Positions 52,846-62,125 of a DNA stretch of 64,000 nt are shown here, piece after piece. Location: assembly GCA_052384575.1 (NCBI GenBank), contig JBQSUQ010000003.1; one strand, written 5' to 3'. Both the position numbers and the translations under genes were made by a program. The notes beneath the pieces are model-generated. The model was not told the origin of the DNA, did not search any database, and saw nothing but the letters and a program-made list of their open reading frames with translations. The stretch is from JBQSUQ01 sp052384575 (lineage in GTDB: Bacteria > Pseudomonadota > Gammaproteobacteria > Enterobacterales > Pasteurellaceae). Position 1 is the first letter of the stretch, and every line of letters starts with the position of its first letter.

Positions 52846-53575
52846 TATTATTACTCCAGTATATAATTCGGAAAAGTATATTCAACAATGTATTGAATCA
52901 GTATTATCACAGACTCATACTAATTGGGAATTAATTTTAATCGATGATTGTTCTAAAGATACAAGTGTTGATATTATATCCAAATATCTTTTTGATTTTC
53001 GTATTAAATTATTTAAAAATAAAAATAATTTAGGTCCAGCATTGACTAGAAATGTAGGATTAGATAATGCTACAGGTGATTATATTACTTTCTTAGATAG
53101 TGATGATTTCTGGTCTAAACAACACTTAGAAAATCAACTAAGATTTATGATTGATAATAATCTCCAAATTAGTCATGGTAATTATCATTTTTGTGATCTA
53201 GAAGGTAATATTATCAAATCCATCAATGTTACTCCTAAGATAGATTACTTTTGTTTGTTAAAAGGTAATCAGTTTAAAACAATGTCAATGATGTTATCAA
53301 AAGATTTAATAGGAAATCATCGATTTGAGAATATCAAACATGAAGATTATGCATTTTTCTTGGAATGTTTAAAACGAACAAATTATTCTTTAACAGATCA
53401 TTCATCTATTGATTCATATTGCCGCATTGGAAGCGGTGTCAGTGTATCTTCAAATAAAATAAAAAGTGCGGTTTGGACTTGGGATATTTATCACAAACAT
53501 CAGAAGTTAGGGGTAGTTAGATCTTGTTATTATTTTATCCATTATGCTTATAATGGTTTTATGAAATATCGTTGA
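52829..53575 (+). CDS. Family 2 glycosyltransferase
   Basis: Start chosen at 52829 (AGAGG eight bases upstream) rather than 52823; 248 residues. GT2 fold: PLISIITPVYNSEKYIQQCI, LILIDDCSKDTSVDI (first Asp pair), RNVGLDNATGDYITFLDSDD (DxD metal site). It overlaps the wzx end by 17 bases. Contains the only uptake core (53464) in the glycan locus. Sugar donor and linkage cannot be read. Confidence 0.88.
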   Translation: MEPLISIITPVYNSEKYIQQCIESVLSQTHTNWELILIDDCSKDTSVDIISKYLFDFRIKLFKNKNNLGPALTRNVGLDNATGDYITFLDSDDFWSKQHLENQLRFMIDNNLQISHGNYHFCDLEGNIIKSINVTPKIDYFCLLKGNQFKTMSMMLSKDLIGNHRFENIKHEDYAFFLECLKRTNYSLTDHSSIDSYCRIGSGVSVSSNKIKSAVWTWDIYHKHQKLGVVRSCYYFIHYAYNGFMKYR

Positions 53576-53593
53576 TTTTCTTAGGGGAGTTTT

Positions 53594-54475
53594 ATGATTT
53601 CAATCATAATCATTACTTATGGACGCAAAGAAGAATTATTTGAAACCTTAAAATGTATAAACCAATATCAAGGTGAAGATATAGAATTACTATTACTTGA
53701 TAATAATCCTAGTAATGCTTTAGAAGCTGCAGTGAAAGAGTTAATATCAAATTCTAATATTAGATTTATTTATTTTCAAGATGGAGTTAACTATGGTGTT
53801 GCTGAAGGAAGAAACTATTTAATTGAAAAATCTAGAGGAGATATATTAATTACGTTAGACGATGATATTGAAATTGATAATATTACTCAGTTAGTTAATA
53901 AAGTTGAAAGTTACTTTTCTGAAAATAGAAATGTTGGAGCTTTGGCTTTTAATATAAAGAACTTTTATTCAAGAGAAAGTCTTCGTCATGAAATCCCTCA
54001 TGGTAATAAAAATCTTGATTTTTCTAAGAATATGCTTACTTATTACTATATTGGAGCAGGTCATGCAATAAGAAAAGATGTTTATAATCAAGTAGGGCTT
54101 TATCCGAATGATTTAGGTAAATATGGTGGTGAAGAAAGAGACCTCTCTTTTAGAATATTGGAAGCTGGATATGATATTTTATATGTAAGTGATATTGTTA
54201 TTTATCATAAAGTTTCTCCTTATGGTCGTATGAAAAAAGAAGAAGAAAATTTTTATCGCTATCGTAATCAACTAGTTGTTCTTAATCGTTATATGCCATT
54301 CAAATATAGAATTACTTCAAATATATTTTGGAGTTTATTCTATTTATTAAGGATGAAAGGTAGTTTGTTTAAGATAGTTACAGTTCTTAATGAAGTGAAA
54401 AAAATTACTAGAAACACAATATCAGAAAAAACATTGTTAAGAATGAAGAAATTAAGAAGTAGGGTGTACTATTAA
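53594..54475 (+). CDS. Family 2 glycosyltransferase
   Basis: 293 residues. N-terminal SIIIITYGRKEELFETLKCI, LLLLDNNPSNAL, YGVAEGRNYLIEKSRGDILI and TLDDDIEID as the acidic metal site; YIGAGHAIRKDVYNQVGLYP and GGEERDLSFRILEAGYDILY resemble galactofuranosyl/rhamnosyl-type GT2 enzymes. RBS GGGGAG before ATG 53594. AT-rich. Sugar specificity unknown. Confidence 0.87.
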   Translation: MISIIIITYGRKEELFETLKCINQYQGEDIELLLLDNNPSNALEAAVKELISNSNIRFIYFQDGVNYGVAEGRNYLIEKSRGDILITLDDDIEIDNITQLVNKVESYFSENRNVGALAFNIKNFYSRESLRHEIPHGNKNLDFSKNMLTYYYIGAGHAIRKDVYNQVGLYPNDLGKYGGEERDLSFRILEAGYDILYVSDIVIYHKVSPYGRMKKEEENFYRYRNQLVVLNRYMPFKYRITSNIFWSLFYLLRMKGSLFKIVTVLNEVKKITRNTISEKTLLRMKKLRSRVYY

Positions 54476-55569
54476 TGAGTATATATATTTTTATTTTGCT
54501 GCTCTTAATTTTAGGTTCTATATTTGATTTATATAATAGCCGTATAAAAAATATTATATTTAATGTCCATTTCTTTTTTGTTTTTCTATTAGCTACCCTA
54601 AGATATGGGGTTGGAGTGGATTATTTTCAGTATGAGAATTTATTTGATAATGCTTATCCTATATGGGATCTATCGTTAGATTATTTTCTGTATAATCAGC
54701 ATAGTATAGAATGGGGTTATTTACTTCTAGAATCGTTAATAAAGTCCTTTACTCCAGATTATGCTATTTTTCTACTTATTTATAATTTTATACTATTTTA
54801 TTTTTTATATAAAGGTATTAAAAATTATTCAAATTACAATATTCAGTTATTTTTGTTTTATTGTTTTATACTTCCGATTTATGCTATAGAAGCATATAGG
54901 CAAGCAATGGCTATGGTTATATTTCTGTATAACTCTAAAAATTTATTAAATGGGAATTTATATAAATACTCTTTTTGGGTTCTTGTTGGTTTTCTATTCC
55001 ATAAGGTATCTTTGTTGTTGTTGCCTCTATATTTTCTTGTTAGAATTACAATTTTTAGAAAGGTGTCATTTCTAATAGTATTAATAGTATTGTCGTTTTT
55101 GATTTCTTATTTTGATTTGGTTGGTAAATTTATCGAGTTTTTATTTTTATATTTTGGGGATAGCTCTTTAGTAAAAAGAGTTCACCTTTATTATTTTATT
55201 AAGCATGATCCAAGCCTAACAATAGGGTTTGTTGCGTATTTACAGAGATTCATTATTATATCTATAGCCTTGTTCTATAGAAATCTATTTCAAGATAAAA
55301 TTATACAACTTATATTGTTTTATCCAATAACCTATTTTATTTTTTCTAATGTAGGAGTTTTGGCAGGTAGAATATCAGCTATTTTTCTTGTTTTTTACTT
55401 GATCTATTTTGGGGGGTTATTAAGCAAGGATATAAAGTTAAAACCATTTATTTTTATTTTTTTAATATTATATGGTTCTTCAATTTTTTATAAAGATATT
55501 CATACTTATCATAAGGATAAGGAAATATATACTCATATACCATATAAAAATGTGTTATTTGATAGGTAG
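54475..55569 (+). CDS. wzy: Wzy-type polymerase (EpsG family)
   Basis: 364 residues and very hydrophobic, with about ten membrane segments. EpsG-like features: TLRYGVGVDYFQYENLF, EWGYLLLESLIKSF, and YRQAMAMVIFLYNSK. It would polymerise repeat units in the periplasm. First base overlaps the preceding stop (TAATG). Strongly AT-rich, as is usual for wzy. Function rests on topology and position between transferase genes. Confidence 0.78.
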   Translation: MSIYIFILLLLILGSIFDLYNSRIKNIIFNVHFFFVFLLATLRYGVGVDYFQYENLFDNAYPIWDLSLDYFLYNQHSIEWGYLLLESLIKSFTPDYAIFLLIYNFILFYFLYKGIKNYSNYNIQLFLFYCFILPIYAIEAYRQAMAMVIFLYNSKNLLNGNLYKYSFWVLVGFLFHKVSLLLLPLYFLVRITIFRKVSFLIVLIVLSFLISYFDLVGKFIEFLFLYFGDSSLVKRVHLYYFIKHDPSLTIGFVAYLQRFIIISIALFYRNLFQDKIIQLILFYPITYFIFSNVGVLAGRISAIFLVFYLIYFGGLLSKDIKLKPFIFIFLILYGSSIFYKDIHTYHKDKEIYTHIPYKNVLFDR

Positions 55570-55574
55570 GATAA

Positions 55575-56531
55575 ATGGTAATTAAAAATAATTTTATATT
55601 TATAGTTAGTGGCTTTAGGAATTTATTATTAATTCTGTTGTTGCTTCCGAAAGATTCTATTGAAAATGGTTTGTTTGTTGCTGATTTTAACTTGAAATCA
55701 CTTAAGTGGCTTAATTATAGAAAGAAAACTGTTTTCGTCAAGAAGCCTAAAAGTATAATAGAGAGTATATTTATGACGATTTATTTAAATATATACTCGT
55801 TTTTTATATTGAATAGGGGGAGTAGAGTTAATAGAGTTGTCTATGGAAGTGATCATATTATTGGAGCAAAATATTTCTTAAGGCGTTTTCCTTTTATCTT
55901 GATTGAGGATGGTACGGCAAATTATGACCCTAAATCATATCAACGTAGCTGGAAAAATAAATTGTTTTCTATCCCTACTTTTGGTGTATATAAAAATGTA
56001 ACGAAGATTTATCTTACACAGAAAAAGAATATCCCTGATATTATAAAAAATAAGGTCGACTTTGTTGATGTTAGAGAACTTTGGAATAAAAAAACATCAG
56101 AGGAAAAAGATTATATATTAAGTTTTTTTAATATTGATGATATGAAATTATCTATCTTAAAACAAAAGAAGCATATTTTATTCACTCAACCACTATCGGA
56201 AGATGGAGTTTTAACAGAAGAAGAAAAGGTAGATTTATACTCTAAAATAGTTAAAAAATATGATAAAACCTCTTTAGTGATCAAACCTCATCCTAGAGAA
56301 AAAACGAATTATAGCATTTTATTTCCACAAACTTACATATTTGAAGATGCTCTTCCTGCTGAGCTTTTAGAATTATTGGGAGTAGACTTTGAGCGAGTGA
56401 TTACATTATTTTCTACAGCTGTTTTACAATATCCAAAAGAAAAAATAGATTTTTACGGTACTAATTGTCACTCTAAATTAATAGAACGTTTTGGTATAGT
56501 AGATATATTTGATGTTAATTGTAATTTATAA
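55575..56531 (+). CDS. GT52-family (sialyltransferase-type) glycosyltransferase
   Basis: 318 residues. GT52 marks: IEDGTANYDP near residue 110, FTQPLSEDG, LVIKPHPREKTNY (the HP motif that binds CMP), and TLFSTAVLQYP. Members include alpha-2,3-sialyltransferases of Neisseria and LOS transferases of Haemophilus. With the CMP-sialic acid synthetase five genes upstream, sialic acid is the likely donor (inference). Six bases after wzy, AT-rich. Confidence 0.82.
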   Translation: MVIKNNFIFIVSGFRNLLLILLLLPKDSIENGLFVADFNLKSLKWLNYRKKTVFVKKPKSIIESIFMTIYLNIYSFFILNRGSRVNRVVYGSDHIIGAKYFLRRFPFILIEDGTANYDPKSYQRSWKNKLFSIPTFGVYKNVTKIYLTQKKNIPDIIKNKVDFVDVRELWNKKTSEEKDYILSFFNIDDMKLSILKQKKHILFTQPLSEDGVLTEEEKVDLYSKIVKKYDKTSLVIKPHPREKTNYSILFPQTYIFEDALPAELLELLGVDFERVITLFSTAVLQYPKEKIDFYGTNCHSKLIERFGIVDIFDVNCNL

Positions 56532-56556
56532 TTGATTTGTTGGAGGTGTAGGGTAT

Positions 56557-57978
56557 ATGAGACGGCAGAAGGAACTAGTTTGTAAATTATTATTACTTAT
56601 TTCGGATATATTGTCATTTTCTTTTTCCTTGTTTATGGCTATATATATATTAAAGATAGTTTATGGAAATATAAATGTGTATTTGCCAGATGCGCAAATA
56701 CTAGATGTATTTTCTTTACATTTGTTTTTAGGCGCTCTTTGTGTTACTTGGTTTGCTATACGATTAAGACATTATACTTACCGTAAACCATTTTGGTTTG
56801 AACTAAAGGAAATAATAAGAACATTATTGATATTCTTTATTATTGAGCTGTCAGTGATGGCTTTTTCCAAATTATATATTTCACGTTATCTTTTCGTATC
56901 TGTATGGTTAATTAATTTAATATTATTTCCTCTAACTAGAATTGCAGTTAAACTTTATTTAATAAAAGCTAAATGGTATCTAAAAGAAACCGTTATAATT
57001 GGTAGTGCGAAAAATGCGATAGATGCCTATGTTGCACTACGAAGTGAAACCTATTTAGGTTTAGATATTAAATATTTTATATCATCAAATAAAGAATTAG
57101 TCTCACATTTTAATATTCCTGTGTTAAATGAGGACGAATTTAATCTTAAAGAAAAATTCTCTCAAAGATATACTCAATTTATTATTGCATTGGAAAATGA
57201 GGAATGCGATTTACAAGAACATTGGTTGCGTAAACTTGCATTGAATAAGTTTCGTTCTATATCAGTCATCCCTACCATAAGAGGTTTGCCATTATACAGT
57301 ACTAATATGTCGTTTTTATTTAGCTATGAAATGATTTTATTAAGGGTGAATAATAATTTAGCTAAACGATCTTCCCGTATTTTAAAAAGAACAATGGATA
57401 TCGTTTGTTCTATTTTGATTATTCTGTTGTTATCACCTGTATTATTAACGCTATATTTCTTAATTAAGCGAGATGGTGGTGATGCAATTTATGGTCATAG
57501 TAGAATTGGGCGTAATGGGGAGCCATTTGATTGCCTTAAATTTAGATCTATGGTGGTAAATTCTAAAGAGGTTTTAGAAGAACTTTTAGCAAATGATCCT
57601 GAAGCCCGTGCTGAATGGGAAAAAGATTTTAAACTTAAAAATGACCCTCGTATTACAAAAATCGGACATTTTATTCGTAAAACTAGTTTAGATGAGCTAC
57701 CACAACTCTTTAATGTTCTTAAAGGGGAAATGAGTTTAGTTGGTCCTCGTCCAATTGTAAAAGATGAATTAGAACGCTACGAAGAAGATGTGGATTATTA
57801 CTTAATGGCAAAACCAGGTATGACAGGTTTATGGCAAGTGAGTGGTCGTAATGACGTAGATTATGAAACTCGAGTATATTTCGATGCTTGGTATGTTAAA
57901 AACTGGTCATTATGGAATGATATTGCCATCTTATTTAAAACAGTAAATGTGGTTTTGAAACGAGATGGTGCTTATTAA
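56557..57978 (+). CDS. wbaP: Undecaprenyl-phosphate hexose-1-phosphate transferase (WbaP-like)
   Basis: Initiating enzyme that puts the first sugar phosphate (galactose in WbaP) on undecaprenyl phosphate. 473 residues: four or five N-terminal membrane segments, a central Rossmann-like region, membrane re-entrant RTMDIVCSILIILLLSPVLL, and the catalytic domain GHSRIGRNGEPFDCLKFRSM, LDELPQLFNVLKGEMSLVGP, and GMTGLWQVSGRNDVDYE. The 5' half is AT-rich and the 3' half looks like the housekeeping genes, suggesting the island boundary lies within this gene. Confidence 0.92.
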   Translation: MRRQKELVCKLLLLISDILSFSFSLFMAIYILKIVYGNINVYLPDAQILDVFSLHLFLGALCVTWFAIRLRHYTYRKPFWFELKEIIRTLLIFFIIELSVMAFSKLYISRYLFVSVWLINLILFPLTRIAVKLYLIKAKWYLKETVIIGSAKNAIDAYVALRSETYLGLDIKYFISSNKELVSHFNIPVLNEDEFNLKEKFSQRYTQFIIALENEECDLQEHWLRKLALNKFRSISVIPTIRGLPLYSTNMSFLFSYEMILLRVNNNLAKRSSRILKRTMDIVCSILIILLLSPVLLTLYFLIKRDGGDAIYGHSRIGRNGEPFDCLKFRSMVVNSKEVLEELLANDPEARAEWEKDFKLKNDPRITKIGHFIRKTSLDELPQLFNVLKGEMSLVGPRPIVKDELERYEEDVDYYLMAKPGMTGLWQVSGRNDVDYETRVYFDAWYVKNWSLWNDIAILFKTVNVVLKRDGAY

Positions 57979-57981
57979 ACC

Positions 57982-59001
57982 ATGAAAATACTTATCACAG
58001 GCGGAGCTGGTTTTATTGGCTCTGCTTTTATTCGATATTTAATCAATAACACAGATCATCTTGTTATTAATGTTGATAAATTGACTTATGCGGGGAATTT
58101 GTCTTCATTAGATGAAGTCTGTGTTTCTCCTCGCTATCATTTTTATCGGGAAGATATTTGCGATAGAAATGTGATGCAAGGAATTTTTACGCAACATCAG
58201 CCTGACGCGGTTATTCATTTGGCAGCCGAGAGTCATGTTGACCGCTCGATAAATGGTCCTGCTGATTTTATTCAAACTAATATTTTTGGTACTTATAACT
58301 TGCTCGAAATTGCGCGGGATTACTGGGCTAGTTTAGATGGGGATAAAAAAGCGCGGTTTATTTTTCAACATATTTCTACAGATGAAGTTTATGGTGATTT
58401 AAGTCCTAATGCTGCTCCCTTTGATGAACAAAGCCGATATCAACCAAGTAGTCCCTATTCTTCATCCAAAGCCGCAAGTGATCATTTAGTGAGAGCTTGG
58501 CATAGAACCTATGGTTTACCAATTTTACTGACTAATTGCTCGAATAATTATGGGCCTTTCCAACATCCCGAAAAACTCATTCCTTTGATGGTTTCAAATG
58601 CTATTCAGGGAAAAAAATTACCCATTTATGGAAGCGGACAACAAGTTCGTGATTGGTTATTTGTGGAAGATCATATTGAGGCGCTTTATCTTGTATTGCA
58701 AAAAGGGCAAGTTGGTGAAACTTACAATATTGGTAGCAACTGTGAAAAAACTAATATTGATGTGGTGAATATGATTTGTGACCTATTAGAAGAATTCGTG
58801 CCAAACAAGCCAGCAGGTGTAGTTCAATATAAAGATTTAATTACTTATGTTGCGGATCGTCCAGGTCATGATAAAAGGTATGCCATCAATTCAAGCAAAA
58901 TTCAGCAACAACTCGGTTGGCAGCCTAAAGTCAATTTGGTGACGGGTTTACGCAAAACGGTAGAGTGGTATCTTCATCATACAAACTTGTGGAAAAAATA
59001 A
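57982..59001 (+). CDS. rffG: dTDP-glucose 4,6-dehydratase
   Basis: SDR enzyme making dTDP-4-keto-6-deoxyglucose. 339 residues. NAD loop ITGGAGFIGSAFIRYL at the N-terminus, HLAAESHVDRSINGPADFI, STDEVYGDL, catalytic YSSSKAASDHLVRAW, and NNYGPFQHPEKLIP. Three bases after wbaP. No other dTDP-sugar gene (rmlA, rmlC, rmlD, rffA) is in the window, so the next step is encoded elsewhere or the product is used otherwise. Confidence 0.94.
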   Translation: MKILITGGAGFIGSAFIRYLINNTDHLVINVDKLTYAGNLSSLDEVCVSPRYHFYREDICDRNVMQGIFTQHQPDAVIHLAAESHVDRSINGPADFIQTNIFGTYNLLEIARDYWASLDGDKKARFIFQHISTDEVYGDLSPNAAPFDEQSRYQPSSPYSSSKAASDHLVRAWHRTYGLPILLTNCSNNYGPFQHPEKLIPLMVSNAIQGKKLPIYGSGQQVRDWLFVEDHIEALYLVLQKGQVGETYNIGSNCEKTNIDVVNMICDLLEEFVPNKPAGVVQYKDLITYVADRPGHDKRYAINSSKIQQQLGWQPKVNLVTGLRKTVEWYLHHTNLWKK

Positions 59002-59071
59002 AATTATCTCTGCCAATTCGTGTAGAAACTGATATATTGTAATCATTGTTTTTTTATTTTTAAGGATAAAA

Positions 59072-60373
59072 ATGAACGTTTTCCTTTCTTTTGAATCTTG
59101 CAGCGCAGAATGGGGTAAAAATGCTATTCTGAGTTTTCAAGATAATCAGGCGATTATTCATTGTTCGCAAAACTGCGAAAAAAAAGACCGCACTTTAGTG
59201 CAGAAAGCAGCTCGTAAGTTACGTAATCAAGGAATTTCTAATGCTGATTTATCTGGAAACAATTGGTCATTGGAGTTTTGTTGGGCATTTTATCAAGGCT
59301 TTTATAGTGCAAAACAAGATTTCTCAGTAGATTTTCCAACACTATCTGAATTTGAGAACGAAGAGTTATTTAGCCGAATTGAATGTATTGATTTTGTACG
59401 TGAAATCATTAACTTACCCTCTGATGTCTTAACCCCTGAAGCATTGGTAAATCGAGCAGCTCAATTTATTGAACAACAAGCTGCGGCTTGGGAAGAAGGC
59501 GTTGTAAGTTATAACATCATTAAAGGCGATGAGTTAAAAGAATTAGGTTATCAAGGTATTTGGACTGTAGGGCGTGGCTCGGTAAATCCGCCTGCTATGT
59601 TACAGCTTGATTTTAATCCAACGGGCGATGAAACTGCGCCAGTTTTAGCTTGTTTAGTGGGCAAAGGCATTACTTTTGATACGGGTGGTTATAGCCTAAA
59701 GCCAAGCAACAATATGGACAGCATGAAATCTGATATGGGGGGTGCTGCTTTATTGACTGGCGCATTGGGTTTAGCGATCGCACAAGGATTGACGCTGCGA
59801 GTTAAACTTTATTTATGCTGTGCGGAAAATATGATTAGTAGCAATGCCTTCAAATTAGGGGATATTATTCAGTATCGAAATGATGTTTCGGTTGAAGTAA
59901 TGAATACGGATGCTGAAGGGCGTTTGGTTTTAGCTGATGGTTTAATTGAGGCAAGCCAGCAGCAAGCACAATTTATTATTGATGCAGCAACATTGACTGG
60001 TGCGGCAAAAGTGGCGGTCGGTAACGATTATCACTCAGTACTTTCCATGGACAATCTGCTGGTTGAAGATTTATTACATTCAGCTCAACAAACTCAAGAA
60101 CCATTTTGGCGTTTACCATTTGAAGAACTACATCGCGGACAAATTTCTTCTGCTTTTGCAGATATATCAAATACAGGTTCTGTGGCTGTGAGTGCAGGGG
60201 CAAGTACTGCAACAGCATTTTTATCTTACTTTGTTGAAAATTATCAACAAAATTGGTTACATATTGATTGCTCAGCCACTTATCGCAAATCGGCGAGCGA
60301 TTTATGGGCAGTTGGGGCAACAGGGATTGGCGTGCAAACTCTTGCAGACTTATTATTAACAAAAGGAGAATAA
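59072..60373 (+). CDS. pepB: Peptidase B (M17 leucyl aminopeptidase family)
   Basis: Cytoplasmic aminopeptidase with two metal ions. 433 residues. Metal/catalytic segments: GKGITFDTGGYSLKPSNNMD and MNTDAEGRLVLADGLIE; FADISNTGSVAVSAGAST is also typical. It lies 70 bases after rffG and one base before ndk, the arrangement recalled from H. influenzae. Confidence 0.95.
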   Translation: MNVFLSFESCSAEWGKNAILSFQDNQAIIHCSQNCEKKDRTLVQKAARKLRNQGISNADLSGNNWSLEFCWAFYQGFYSAKQDFSVDFPTLSEFENEELFSRIECIDFVREIINLPSDVLTPEALVNRAAQFIEQQAAAWEEGVVSYNIIKGDELKELGYQGIWTVGRGSVNPPAMLQLDFNPTGDETAPVLACLVGKGITFDTGGYSLKPSNNMDSMKSDMGGAALLTGALGLAIAQGLTLRVKLYLCCAENMISSNAFKLGDIIQYRNDVSVEVMNTDAEGRLVLADGLIEASQQQAQFIIDAATLTGAAKVAVGNDYHSVLSMDNLLVEDLLHSAQQTQEPFWRLPFEELHRGQISSAFADISNTGSVAVSAGASTATAFLSYFVENYQQNWLHIDCSATYRKSASDLWAVGATGIGVQTLADLLLTKGE

Positions 60374-60374
60374 C

Positions 60375-60800
60375 ATGGCATTAGAATATACATTTTCAAT
60401 CATTAAGCCAGATGCGGTTGAGCGTAATTTAGTTGGTGCGATTTTAGCGCGTTTTGAATCAGCTGGTTTTCGTATTGCAGCGACAAAAATGTTGCATTTA
60501 AATCAAGAACAAGCAGAAGGTTTTTATGCAGAACACAAAGGAAAGTCTTTTTTTGAGGGATTGGTGCAATATATGATCTCTGCGCCCATTGTGGTTTCTG
60601 TATTAGAGAAAGAAAACGCGATAAAAGATTACCGCACTTTAATTGGTGTTACTGATCCGACATTAGCAGAAGAAGGTACGATTCGTCGTGATTTTGCGGA
60701 AACTAAAACCCGTAATTCAGTGCATGGTTCCGATAGCCCTGAAAGTGCGAAACGTGAAATTGCCTATTTCTTCGTGGAATCGGAAATTTGTTTAAAATAA
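60375..60800 (+). CDS. ndk: Nucleoside diphosphate kinase
   Basis: Balances nucleoside triphosphate pools. 141 residues. N-terminal EYTFSIIKPDAVERNLVGAI and the active-site His segment RNSVHGSDSPESAKREI. RBS GGAGAAT; starts one base after the pepB stop. Followed by a terminator. Confidence 0.98.
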   Translation: MALEYTFSIIKPDAVERNLVGAILARFESAGFRIAATKMLHLNQEQAEGFYAEHKGKSFFEGLVQYMISAPIVVSVLEKENAIKDYRTLIGVTDPTLAEEGTIRRDFAETKTRNSVHGSDSPESAKREIAYFFVESEICLK

Positions 60801-60822
60801 TGCCTGTGAGCGCAAGTTTTTT

Positions 60823-60856
60823 ATTCCCTGAATAATTAATTTAGGGAATTTTTTTA
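60823..60856 (+). terminator. Terminator of pepB-ndk
   Basis: ATTCCCTGAAT (60823-60833) pairs with ATTTAGGGAAT (60839-60849) with one G-U pair, AATTA loop, then T-run. Confidence 0.85.
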
Positions 60857-60928
60857 TGTAAAGATTGAAATTTATTCAAAAATCTGTATTATAGCCGTCT
60901 ATACTTCTAAATGAAATTAAGGAATATT

Positions 60929-62083
60929 ATGTCTAGCTATTTATTTACTTCTGAATCTGTATCAGAAGGCCATCCAGATAAAATCGCCGATCAAATCTCA
61001 GATGCGGTATTAGATGAAATTTTAAAACAAGATCCTAAAGCGCGCGTAGCTTGTGAAACCTATGTGAAAACCGGTATGGCGCTCGTTGGCGGTGAAATCA
61101 CCACTTCTGCATGGGTAGATATTGAAAATTTAACGCGTCAAGTGATTTGCGATATTGGTTATAAACATTCAGAAATGGGCTTTGATGGTCATTCTTGTGC
61201 GGTGTTAAATGCTATTGGTAAACAATCTTCTGATATTAATCAGGGCGTGGATCGTGCAAATCCATTAGATCAAGGGGCGGGTGACCAAGGCATTATGTTT
61301 GGTTACGCGACCAATGAAACGGATGTATTAATGCCAGCAGCTATTACTTATGCGCATCGTTTAATGGAACGCCAAGCAAAAGTGCGTAAAGATGGAACAT
61401 TATCTTGGTTACGTCCAGATGCAAAAAGCCAAGTCACGCTAAAATATGAAGATAACAAAATTGTTGGTGTTGACGCAGTGGTTCTTTCTACTCAACATTG
61501 CGATAGCGTAAATCAAAAAGATTTGCATGAAGCTGTGATGGAAGAAATTATTAAACCTGTATTGCCTGCACAATGGTTATCAAAAGACACCAAATATTTT
61601 ATTAATCCAACTGGGCGTTTTGTGATTGGTGGACCAATGGGAGATTGTGGTTTAACTGGTCGTAAAATCATCGTGGATACTTACGGCGGTGCAGCTCGCC
61701 ATGGTGGCGGTGCATTCTCAGGTAAAGATCCTTCTAAAGTAGACCGCTCTGCTGCTTATGCGGCTCGTTATGTCGCGAAAAATATTGTTGCTGCAGGCCT
61801 TGCAGATCGTTGCGAAATTCAGCTTTCTTATGCAATTGGTGTGGCAGATCCTACTTCTATTATGGTGGAAACCTTTGGTACCGGCAAAGTAGCAAACGAG
61901 TTATTAGTTGCCTTAGTGCGTGAATTCTTTGATTTACGTCCTTATGGCTTAATCAAAATGCTTGATTTAATCCAACCCATTTATCGTGAAACTGCAGCTT
62001 ATGGCCACTTTGGGCGTGAACAATTCCCATGGGAAAAAGTGGATCGTGCAGAAGAATTACGTGCTGCAGCGGGCCTAAAATAA
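60929..62083 (+). CDS. metK: S-adenosylmethionine synthetase
   Basis: Makes SAM from methionine and ATP. Start chosen at ATG 60929 with AAGGAA upstream, giving 384 residues, the E. coli length (MSSYLFTSESVSEGHPDKIA); ATG 60911 would add six residues without RBS. GAGDQGIMFGYA and GGGAFSGKDPSKVDRS are the family signatures. Monocistronic, with terminators on both sides. Confidence 0.98.
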   Translation: MSSYLFTSESVSEGHPDKIADQISDAVLDEILKQDPKARVACETYVKTGMALVGGEITTSAWVDIENLTRQVICDIGYKHSEMGFDGHSCAVLNAIGKQSSDINQGVDRANPLDQGAGDQGIMFGYATNETDVLMPAAITYAHRLMERQAKVRKDGTLSWLRPDAKSQVTLKYEDNKIVGVDAVVLSTQHCDSVNQKDLHEAVMEEIIKPVLPAQWLSKDTKYFINPTGRFVIGGPMGDCGLTGRKIIVDTYGGAARHGGGAFSGKDPSKVDRSAAYAARYVAKNIVAAGLADRCEIQLSYAIGVADPTSIMVETFGTGKVANELLVALVREFFDLRPYGLIKMLDLIQPIYRETAAYGHFGREQFPWEKVDRAEELRAAAGLK

Positions 62084-62098
62084 ATCATTTCACTATAT

Positions 62099-62124
62099 AA
62101 GGCGAGCTTGCTCGCCTTTCTTTT
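62099..62124 (+). terminator. Terminator of metK, directly upstream of sprT
   Basis: AAGGCGAG (62099-62106) / CTCGCCTT (62111-62118), CTTG loop, then TCTTTTT. The T-run ends at the base before the sprT ATG (62126). Confidence 0.88.
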
Positions 62125-62125
62125 T

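Noticed and set aside
49873..59001. Tetranucleotide phase-variation tracts expected in Haemophilus LOS genes
   Set aside because: No run of CAAT, GCAA or similar repeats was seen in or before these genes, so phase variation by slippage is not supported.
59976..60362. 128-codon minus-strand ORF
   Set aside because: Antisense to the catalytic part of pepB, which is clearly coding on the plus strand.
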